From: Lingula anatina
Taxonomy: Eukaryota > Brachiopoda > Lingulata > Lingulida > Lingulidae
Direction: 5' to 3'
DNA length: 22,050 nucleotides
Assembly: GCF_001039355.2 (NCBI RefSeq)
Contig: NW_019776186.1
Span: 73,259-95,308, forward strand
Below, piece after piece: positions 7,889-19,800 of the stretch. The translations under genes and the position numbers were made by a program. Numbering within the stretch: the first letter of the stretch is position 1; each line of letters begins with the position of its first letter. Under the pieces are notes generated by a model. The model saw only the letters and a program-made list of their open reading frames with translations. It made no database searches and was not told the DNA's origin.

Positions 7889-10800
7889 CTACAATGTATA
7901 ATACTTATCTTTTAAAGGAAGTATAGATCATAATAAATAATATCCTTAATTTTTAATGTAAGAAACAGAGGAGAAAATATAATTTTATTGCAAATAAATC
8001 TGGAGATCTGAGGAATTTGAATCAGTTTAATACATGTATATATGTGTAAATTGAAAATTTCAGTGTAATAAATCTTTCAATAACAGAAATGGAATAAAAG
8101 AGTTGGAATCCAATGGAAAGAAAATTGTGCATATGAGACAGAGAGAAAGAAGAAGAAGAAGGGGGATAGATAACATATTTAGTAACGTATCACATTTGTG
8201 TGTCAGTATTTTGGCACATGACCAATCCTTGCTTACACCAGTTACTTTACATCAAATCACTCCCACATGCCTCAACATCACACATCAAGATGATCATTTC
8301 TAAATTTACATGCATTGAACGGAAATAAACAGTCTTGTGACCATTCAAAGTGCAGCAAGTATGCCAGAGTTCAAGTAAAGTGTTGTTGTGGCTAACATTG
8401 GGGTTAATTATTGACATGCTATGAAAAAGCTTTGTCTTTTGCCTTTTTAGCATGAAGATAAATATCGAAAGACCTTTTAACCCTAACACGTGTGTGGTAA
8501 TATACTTGTACAAGGTATACCCTTTAAGATTTAACTATCTGTCTTGATTTGAAGGTATTCTTGTGAAAAAATATCTGTAGAATTCCTCCCATTTCCATGG
8601 GAATAAATATAAATAATTTATCTGTACAGATTAATTCATTTTCTAAAAAAAAAAAATCTTTCAAGAAAAAAATTAAATTGTACAACACAGCGTTGAACCA
8701 CATGTGTTCACAATAAACAGCTAAACACTGTACATGTGCGGCTCTTGGTGTACCACGTAAGGATACACTAATGGCACAGTGATACACTAGTAACTAAAAC
8801 ATAGACCGCATTCAGATTCACACATTGTTGATCCAACAACTGCAGGGTATTCTAAAGTGCAATCAGTAGAATCAGCTTAATTTTCTGATACGCCTCCTCA
8901 AGTAACTAGGGGGTAACTTACTATAAAGTGTAAAATTTGGACCAACCCAACTCGTATATAATATGTGAATCTGAATGTGCCCTTAGTGTGATGTTATAAA
9001 TGTATCACCTACAAGAGGGCAGAGTGGCATCTAGTTGAGCACTACTTGATTAATGATTAACTCACTAGGACTAAAATAATTTGTTATCCTGCTCCTTCAG
9101 AGTGAGGAAGGAATGGGGGTAAATATTGATCTTTTACTTTCAGACATACCTACTTTGTAAATGAATAATGAATGAAACATTGTTGATACTACCCCCCCCC
9201 CCCCCCTTTACTGGCGTACATAGTGAACTAAAAAAAAAATAGGGCAATAATCATTATGTACTTGTGCTTATTTATTATAAGGGTTATACCAGGCTTATTT
9301 CCAGGGGCAGTCATTTTTACTCACATATCATGAATAAAATGTACCATCACATGTGTAAACATGTGCCTTACACAACAAGGGCGCAGCTCTTTTTTTTTTT
9401 TTTTTCATAACACGTAACTCTTAAAGACCATTGTGGCGGTGGAACTGACATGAAAAATGACACCTCAACTTTGTAACACTGTGACTTGTAACACTGTGAC
9501 TTGTAAATTGATCTTCCTTATTTGGATTTTTCAGTTACGGATCCAAAATGATCCACAAGCACAACATCCAGTGAAAATGTCGTAGGTTTCCTAATCTTCA
9601 AACTAGCTGAGCTATACTTTTGCAGAGAGGTAACATGGATCAAAGTACTATGCTAATGACACAAAAAATAGCACTCGACTTTGGTAAAAGCTATCAAGAT
9701 TTGCACTAACACATACCCTTGCGTATAAATTATAGCTGAGCTCTATCAAAAATAAATTTCATTATCTTCACTAGCTTGCTCTAATGGAGGTATAGATCTA
9801 TAATTTAAAGCAGCATTGCTGTATAATCCATACAGCACCAGTTGAACAAGTGCCAAGAACCCTAGAAATTAGCACATGCAGCCAATGTCATCATATGGTG
9901 GTTTTCTAAATTATATATTCAACTAGATCTCAATATGAACAATTTTACTCCAACATTTTAAAGAAAACGAATTAAAATCTTTTATTTAATCATAGTTCAA
10001 ATTGGGTTAATCTTGAAGCGTGAAATATTGGTGGCAGTTGAAATTGAATTTATGTAGCAGGGGTCTTTTACAAATTCACATCTGATACGTGTTTCCTTAG
10101 TTTACACAATTAAGGAGGTTTATGCAGCTTTTCAACTTTAAAATATGCCTAAATACAAATTTATCTTTAAGATCAAGAGCATTGGATGTCTCAAAGCAAT
10201 GAATCTGTACCAACACAAAATCCTAGTTTAGATTTAAATCAATAGCAATATTGCAGGCTCCCAAGTAGAAAAGTAAGTCCTGTGACCTTTCAATGACTGC
10301 ATGGCTCACACTGTTGACTGTCTGAATTTAATTCCATTTAATGTTGATTTATGCAAGCTCAAGCATGGCCACAAACATGGCAAAGGTCAGAGATAATATC
10401 CAATACATAAATCATGGTCTGACATTAAATATTGTAGTACACAGTAGTCCTATCCATGTGACTGATTGCTTGAGGCGTTAGCTTAGACTTACTTAGGTAT
10501 CATGTGCCATGCTGCAGCAAACTCTTACACTGTGTGTGTGTGTGTGTGTGGGTGCATGTGTGTGTGTGGGTGCATGTGTGTGTGTGTGTGTGTGTGTTTA
10601 TGTGTGTGTGGGTGCATGTGTGTGTGTGGGTGCATGTGTGTGTGTGTGTGTTTATGTGTGTGTGGGTGCATGTGTGTGTGCACATGTGTGCACACGCTGG
10701 CGCACAGACCAACTCAGATTTCAGTGTGGCTGACAGTGTGGTGTGTTGGATAATAGTCTTGTAATATGCAATTTACAATATATAGCTGGAGCAATATATA

Positions 10801-13800
10801 GCTGGAGCAAATTTTGTTAAAGTGAAATTTTACAGATATATGTTTGTGGATTTCAAAACAATTCAACTGGGGGTAAAATTCTAAAATATGTTAACATCAC
10901 AGGAGAAATGGCCATTCTTTAATTTCTCTACAGATTTTGTCTCTTGTTTATTCTGCATCTTTGTTTATTTACGGTATTAAATGTTTACCAATAACTGCAC
11001 TGATATCATCATTTCATAACAACCAGCCCTCATTCCTCAATATTAGTGAAACCAGGGAACAAGGTTCTACTGGCAGACTGCCAAGACTAAAAGATCACAG
11101 TGTGACTGAAGTTCTGGGTCACGTTGTTCACTTTGAAAGGGGAATGGCTGTTTACTCAATACACATTTAGTCCAAGCCTATTTATATGGGTGAGATCAGC
11201 TTCAGTTGAAAAAAATTCCATATAAAACCTTTTGCACTGACATGAAAGGATATTTAGAAGAAAAGGTTTCTGTAATAAACAGTTTCAAAAAAATAAATGA
11301 GATTTTGAACCCTGTAACTCATGTGAAAAGTACTTCATGTACTGACCTATGTGTACTAAACAGATGATCTCATTCCTAGTTTTTCCACAGATGAATGAAC
11401 ACTTTCATGGCATGACCTATATTTGTACTATGTAAGTGCATAAAAGTCACACTTTCATCATTCTGTATTTAAACACAAGTTCACACATACCTGAGTGTCT
11501 CAATTTAGATGTAGATGGTGGCAATTCTGTCAAAAATTTTTCTAAGCTCTCTGAAATGGACTTGTTCTGCAAAATAGAAAGAGGCATTTATAATAACTTA
11601 ATAAGTTAAAAATGCTTTCAGATTTGAAAAATTATCTTCAAAATAAAAGAAAAGATTTTAACCAGCATAAGTAAAGCTATACCCATATTCTAATAATTTG
11701 TATACAGATAGGTGGCGCTCACCTTAGCCTCTGGCCCCCAGGAGTTTCTACTGGGCGACGTCTCCCTTCTCTCTTTATTTCTGTCATTCTTTCTGCCTCT
11801 TTCTTTACCAGAGGCTGTCTTGTTATTGTTGTTTCTACTTGGCGACGCATCTTTGCTTCTACTCCATCCAGAAGATCTGCTTGGGGAATTACTGCTTCTG
11901 GAATTTTGAGCACGGCTTTTGGTGGGAGATACGCTTTTTCTGTCTCTACTATCTGGAGATTCATTTCTTGAGCGACCCCGAGATCGTGCCGGACTTTTAC
12001 TTTGAGAATTCACCTTGTCCCTTCTCCGTTCTGGTGATCGAGATTGGTGTTGCCCTCTGGGAGAGTTCGTATTGGCAAACTGATTATAGATGTCACTAGT
12101 ATATTGCGCATTCAACGCCTCTTTTCCAAGCATGGATGCCAAAGTCGAGTCAAAACTTTTAGAGGACAGTCCCATCTTTCTGGCATCAAAACTAGTATTT
12201 GTATTCTGCACATACTCACTGGGGGTGTATTTCTCAAATGATCTGTCATAGTCCTCAGCCTGAGATCTCTTAGAGGAACTACTCCCCATGTCTAATCTGT
12301 CTAAATCAAATTTACTGAAATTAGCCCTCTTGCCATGCTTCTGTGCCTTGCGGAGAGCTTTGTAATACTGGGTACGGTATTTCTTACCATTCCTCTCTGG
12401 ACTTCTACCAGACCTGCTACTCTCCTTGGAAGTGTTTGTGATTACTGAATCTTGGTCCCTGGATCTCTGCTGGTGAGTGTAAGTATTATCATTTGATGGA
12501 GATTTGTGATGATTATTCTGATATTTGGCACTACTGTTACTTGGATGGGATGCAGTTTTCTGGAATGGTGAGGATGTGATGAACTGGCCTGAGTACTGAG
12601 CTAGTGGATCAGTTGAGGATGCAATGGAATCAAAGTCAGAAAACTGAAACGTCGCCCTGCCTTGTATGCCAGACATATTATCAAAGTTCATACTTCTTTC
12701 TGGAGATTTATACCTATAAGCAGACTCCCACTTATCAGTCGACTTTCCTCCACTTTTGTTGTGTCTCTCTGGTGACCTCTCAGGGTTTAAAATAAATATA
12801 TTTTTCCTGGGATTTCTCGGAGTCTTCTGAACATCTCGTGGGGATACTGAACCATCTCTCATATGATTAGGCTTATGTCTGTCATTTATACTTTCACTCA
12901 TAGATGCATCATTTTCAAGGTCTAAAATATTAATCTTTGGTACTGCTGGATGACTGCTGATTGGACTAAATTCACGTTGCCGTGGAGATTCATGTTCTGG
13001 CACCTCAGGAGTTGGAGGCAATAACTCTCCAAAAGCGTACCTCATCTTTGGTTTCAGCACCGTTGGGGTGGAGGAATCTCTGCTTTCCTGGTAAGACACT
13101 GAGGTATCTTGACTATCTGAATAGGAAGACATATTGGTGGTCGGACGGTCATTCACAGACCCTAGAAATGAGTTAGTGTCCACACTTTGGCCGGTCTTGT
13201 CTGGAGAGCTTATGCTATCAGAACTGTCAAAGCTGTAATTGCCCAGCTTGGCTTGTTTTAATCTTTCTTTAAATTCCTGCAGTTTCTGTCTTGTGGAAAC
13301 TTCCTTTATTTCTAGCTGCTTGCTCAAAGAAAGAACACGGCTCTTCTCAATCTTTGATTGCAGCTGAAATAATAAAAGAAATTGAATATATGAATATATG
13401 AATGCACTTCAATTCTAAAAATCAATTAAAGAAATTGTAAGCATAAGAAAGAAAACTGTATTTTACTTCCTTTACAATACACAGAAAAACTGTTGTCTGG
13501 CAAAGGTTACAATATGAATGCATTTTAATTCTAAAAATCAATTATTTTGGAACATGTAAATTCTTTAGATCTCGATTTTCATCAAGGTTCTGTTCTTATC
13601 ATACCTTTTCCTGATCTTTATCCTGTTGAGACAGCATATCCAAAACTTGTCTGGAGTTGAGCTTGCCATCTCTTTTCACATACTGCTGAAACTTTTCCTC
13701 CAAACTGCTGCCGACTCTACGAGGGCTTTCTGTCCTTGCAGAATTGTGAAGAGCCTCTTTCTGGGACTTGTACGCCTCTTGGATTTCTGACTTCTGCTGC

Positions 13801-16800
13801 CTGATTATTTTCAGTCTGCTGTCTAACTTTGCCTTTAAATCAAATAAATGAAATTAACAAATTAAATATTCTGAAGCATAGTCACAAATTATTACCCAAA
13901 GATTTCAATTATGTTTGTAATGACAACAAAGTCTCCGCCAAAAATATCTTACAACATCAAACGAAATAATCATATTATTTATTGTAGAATTCATACAAGC
14001 ACGTACCTCTCTTTTCCTGAGTTGTCTTTCCACAAGTTTCTCCTGAGCCAGTAGCTCTGGGTCTGCACGGCTTTGTTTCAGCTGGATGAGGTAAGATTGC
14101 TGGTTTGTCACCTGAGTTCTGGTGGCCTCCAGTTTATTGCTGATAGAAATAACAGAATAATAGACGATGTGGGTAAATCTCAAACTATTCAGGCCCGCAG
14201 CTGGAGGGGGATTCAGGGGTGTTTAAACAAACTGCCCTTTTTGCTGGGAAAAGTTTGAAATTGCTAGTTACGGGCCTGCCATTCCTATCACAAAATACTT
14301 TGCTTAAACATTAATGAATAAAGTTTAAAAAATAAATATATGAAAACTATAAATTTACAAACTTTAAATTTCTAGTTGTTTCTGGTACTTGTAGTCAATG
14401 GAATTTGATTTATTATAACAATCCTCTTAAACAACTAAAATTTACAAGCATATATCATTGCAGTAGATGCCATATTTGATGATCAGATCTCAACACAGTA
14501 TTCAGAGCACATTCACAACTACTGCATTCACAGCCAAATCAACACCAACAGATGTCATAGACATGCTTCAAATGTTATACATACCTTAACTCCTTCTCAA
14601 TCAGTTCTAACTGCTGCTCTTTGATGGAGGCCTGGAATTCTATCAAGTGGTGCTGCTGCTCCAGCTGGTCCTCAAATGTCTTCTCAACTTTCTTGTTCAG
14701 TTTTTTAATCTCTTTCTCTTTCTTTCTTTCAAATGGAGACTTGTATGGCTCTGGTGTTTTCCTAGGTTTGCTGTCTATGGTGTCTGAGTTCCTGGGAGAG
14801 GATGCCGAGGGAGTGGGCTTGACTGGGAAAGAAACAGGAGATTATCACTTGATTCCAACTTTGCTTGAAAATATTCATGACATGTAAGTGTTAAGCAGAA
14901 TTTTTTTAAGAATCAGAATATATATTTTGGTGAGCAGCCCCGAGTGAGACCAAAAAGACTGGATATCATTCCAACAATTTTAATTGAAAAAGCAAAATTT
15001 GATCTAGGAATCTTAAGTTGGAATTTGATATTATACATCACTAAAGTAGCTTCAATACAAATACAATCACATAATTACCCAAGTTGTTCATCACAGGGTC
15101 CCTGTAGATATCTATATAGTCCATGTCTGTTGGCCTCTCATAGGCTGTGGCTGGTCTTGCCAGCTGGTCATCAGATACTGCCCGCTGAATCTTGGACACG
15201 GCTGGGCTGCTGAACGGCCTGTTAAATATGAGATAATTACACAACAGAGTCAATATAAGGAATGAAGATGTAGAACAAAACTGTGGCAGAGTTTGTTCCA
15301 TGTCTGGAATACTCGGAGCCAGTTCCAAGTACAGTTTCAAGAAATAATTTATTCTGTTTCATTGCCTACTGATACTTAGCACTACAGCATACAATTTTTA
15401 AAAGCACTGACGTCTAAGTTTTGTACCTCCAAGCATGGCTACTCTCCATTACAAAGATATTAATAACATGCCCATCACCTGGTGTCTGAAATCTATAACT
15501 TCTATTTAAAAATTCTAGCAGGAATTTTTCAATTTCATATCTTTTTACAGTATTTGATGGTATAAACTGTTAATTTGAATATGCAGAAGCATGTCTTACA
15601 ATGTATCAACCTACCAGATGGAAAAGCACTATACTATCAAGCTTTGAAAATCAGACCTAATTTGAATATTAAGACCTCCTAATATACTATGAGAGAATAA
15701 GGTGGCATCACAAAACGTGATGAGAAGAAATTAAGTCATGATCATAACATTATGAACAAGACATCATACAAGGTGATTTGTACCAAATCAGATATCTTAT
15801 GGGATCATAACACTGTGCATACACTGAAAATGCTGTGCTCAAAGATAGTGAGAGTGAAAAAACAGTCAAAATATTGGAGTAAAGTTTTTCAATGCCATAC
15901 GTCTTTCAGTCAACAGCAGTGCAATATGATATCAATTGCCAATCTTGTAAGGTATTTTCAAAACAAATGATTCAAATATTAGTAGTTTGCAAATCTGCAA
16001 TAGGGACTGGATTTTTCCGATATATTTTTTCTCTTTTAAAAAATCACATGTTCTTTAAGTGTCAAAAGTTATAATGTTCAATATCAAATCCTTGTCACAA
16101 AACACGAAGGCCAAACTGATTGTGACTGTGATTAAGTGACACTGCAAGTAATATATTCTTATTCTGTTAATAATGAAATCATATAATATGCTTTTGAGAG
16201 AAGGTGGATAAAAATTCACAATTAGAAATGCAAGCATTACATGTGAAGCTCATAAAAATGTGAAGCTGCTACACTGTCAAGCAGGAAGTGAGAAGCATTA
16301 TATTGGTTGGCTGAAAGCAAGTATTATAACACATTTGAGGCATATCCTGGGGAAATTACTAGAGGTGATAGAATTATATGAAACACTCTATTTTGAAGTT
16401 TAATCTAAAAGAGCCTGGGGACTAACATTCTAAACACAATTACTCTGAGTAGAGGCAGAGGTTGACAGCTTTAGATGACCTTGAATCAACAAGGTAACTC
16501 AGGGAATGAGATCTTTTTTTCTTAAGATATAAAATAAGCTGACAGATAACTATCAGTCAATATTTGGGATACCATTGGAATCTATTTTATGATTTAGAAA
16601 GATATTTAGGGATGCTATCTAGGATGACCTCAGATGTGCTAGGTAAAACAGTAAAAGAGTAAGTAGGCAATCTGTGAGGAGCCTTCTCCAATCTGCACTA
16701 ACCCAGCAAATCTAATCTTGTTGCTGTAATAGAGAAAAAATAAACAAAATACATTCTTAGAAACTTAGTGTCTCAAATCAGCATAATCTTCTCTGAAATT

Positions 16801-19800
16801 AAATGATATGACATGTGGCAAATGAAATTATTGAGGCATGAAATTATTGCTGCAAATACACAGAAGTTACAAACACTTTGTTTTTTTACAGTGTAATATT
16901 AAAAGCATTAAGTAAAATATAAAGCAAAATAAATTGTCACAATGATGCCACTTCACAAGCATATAGCTTAACCTTTACTGATCATGATCATAGTCCAAGG
17001 CCGGATGCCAGAGAAGACAAAACAAGTAAACTAGTAGAAACTTAAAATCAAACCAGCAAACCTCATATACTTAAATTATGTCTTAAAAGCACAGAAGTTA
17101 TATTAATCATAAGCCAATCCCTCTGCAAAAAGATGTTTTGCCTATTCACCTCCAAAGATATTTGTCAACAAACATAGAAGTTCTATTCACATATTTATTC
17201 ATACACTCCTTTATGTATCTATAATTCCTGTACCTTGGCTCCTTCTCTGCCTGTCCTGGCATAGTCTCGTCAAACCCACTGGTCGCTGTACTGATCCCTG
17301 AGGTGTTGGAGATGGGCCGACTCTTCACCGCCTCTGACAGGCTGACCCCGGTCCCATTATTCTGACCACCAGCATATTTCTTCATGATCATCTCCTTAAG
17401 GATGCGCAGACATTCCCGGAACTTGAAGGGATCTGTGACACCTATTTGTGATGTATATAAGTTATGTTATAATACCCAAACAAAGTACAGAAAACTTTAA
17501 TGCAATTTTTTAATCTAAGCTGATATCTATGGAAATTGGCTTTAAAGATCATTACATACATAACTTCTAGTGTATAAAGATGGCAATTTCATGTCAAGTA
17601 CCTATAGCATTCCTAATAAATTATAAAATTTACACCACCTAGCTGTTAAATGTAATCCTAACAGTAAATATAACAATTAACTGAAAGTGCATGGAGACAA
17701 GGATAGATGCAGATGATGGCAATATGTACATACAAGATGTGTCTGTACATAAAAAGTGATATTATCCATACCTGCAGTGACAGGGTCCTTCACTTTCCCC
17801 ACTATGTACTGCTGCATCAGCCGACTACAGGTAATCTTGTCTTCGTCTGTCAGTTTCTCCATCATGGCAGCCAGCGTCTCACCGTCCATGCTCTGGTACT
17901 AAACAGAACAACAACATGGAACAACAGTTATTTTGAAAATCAGCTTTAAGCTATACCTCCACTTTGTCATGATAAATGTGCTGAGAAATAACTGCAGTTT
18001 TGTGAGTTCTGTGTTTATCAGTGTATACACATTAAATTTGCTGAAGTATTATGCTTCAACCCCAGCACTAGTATATCATAAATTATTAAGCGACCCCACT
18101 CTCGCAAAGAATAACAAACTATATTTATAGCTTCAACATTATTACTAGTATGCTCACCGAGGGCATCCAACATAATCATCACAAAACGGTTATGGATTTA
18201 AAAGCAATTGGCATTGCAGTATCAATGTAATAAAAAGATAAAAGGATTATCCAGTCTAATCCTCGACTGGAAAAGTTAGCATAAACTGATAAAGCTTTTC
18301 ACCAACAAATGCCTCTGACTAATAAAACCACTGATTTGAAAGATGTGGTAGTAAATCAGAAAGTATCCATCAAAACAGTAGTCACAAAAACAAGACTTAG
18401 GCTCCGTTCACATGACAAGTCTATTTTCTAAAAATCTTTTTTCTATTCGCGGTATCTTGTGATCACGGTCTGTGCCCTGAATACCACACGGCATAATTTC
18501 TGGCAGCACGAGCCAGTTACTTCCAAAGCTGTAATTAATTCTCGGCTGCGCTCGGAGTGATCATAAGATACCGCAAATAGAAAATAGATTTTTAGAAAAT
18601 AGACTTTTCATGTGAACGGAGTCTTAAATCTTCTAGACAGTTAATCCCATTATAACATTTTTCACCATCAACTATTTACTAATTGAATCGATAATGATAT
18701 AATTTTTTTTATATCAACTTACCTGTAAGGCCTTTAAGTTTGCTACCTCTGCTTCAAGTTCTGCTATTCTTTTCCTTAATCTTTGGATCATGGATTTGTC
18801 ATCTATCTCTTCATTTTTCCTAGAAAAAAGGTAAAGTATTACAATGTCTCATGGTTCAAACTTATACAATATGCACACCTTACTCAAACAGACTCCTTGC
18901 AAACTCAGTGCATACAAAACCAAATGTACATTTTCAAATTTAAAAAATGTTAATACAAATATTTAATTACAGCCAACTAAGTGCTTATATTAATTGTTTA
19001 TTAAAACAAATAAATATACTTACTTAGCATTATTGGCAATACAAGCCACCCTCTGAGCAAATCTACAGGTAGAGATGGTCTCGCCCAGGTTCTCTTCCTC
19101 CATAGACAGTGTAGCTATCATCACAGTTAGACAGTTACCACCTGGGATAGAAGGTAGAATACATTTGATCTATTTGAACTAATCATTAAATAATGTACGA
19201 TTAATTGCATTAATGGCTTCTTTCGCTTTTGAATAGTAAGTACACAGTTATGCAAGCAGTATTTTTCAATTCTTATTATTTATAATTATAATAAAAATAA
19301 TACTGTTAACAAGCATCTGCAACACTGTAATGGTAAGGAGATTTTAACTATCCATACTTCCAAATATAATAACAGAGAAGTGTATTTTAAAATATATTGC
19401 AATACATAAAAAAACATACACATGAACGCACACACATGCAAACACATATTTCAACAATTATACTTGTAGTTGTGGTAACAGAGCGAGAACCTACCCAGAC
19501 TGTCTCTCAGCATCATAGTGAGTAGAGAGTTTCTATAAGGAACATGTGTAGAATATCTGCCATCAGAGGTACTGGGTCTGCCTCCATAGCCACTGTAGAT
19601 ACTGCTAACCCAGCTGGAAAGGGGGAGGTTATAATGCCTTAGAGAATATAGAGGATGATACAGATAGTACTGTGTGTGTGTGAGTGTGTGTGTGCGTGTG
19701 TGTGTGTGTGTACGAGCAAGTGTGTGTGTAATATAAGTTAAATGTCTGTATGATAAAAAACATGACAGAAAAGAAATTTAATGTAATATGTATGTGTAAC

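Noticed and set aside
10500-10764. Cys/Val-rich and His/Thr-rich open frames
   Set aside because: Direct translations of the TG array on each strand.
11712-13176. Several plus-strand frames of 60-90 codons
   Set aside because: Antisense shadows of the large kinesin exon; no splice context or recognisable motifs.
13905-14006. Coding extension of the exon at 14007 to the left
   Set aside because: It continues past a consensus GAG/GTACGT donor and its composition becomes unlike the coiled coil.
15427-15485. Extra kinesin exon with TTTCAG acceptor and GAG/GTAC donor
   Set aside because: In the phase required by the upstream exon it meets a TAA stop, and the neighbouring exons already join in frame without it.
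17146-17233. Read-through extension of the kinesin exon to about 17146
   Set aside because: It runs past a good AAG/GTACAG donor into the intron; the spliced join gives matching phases.
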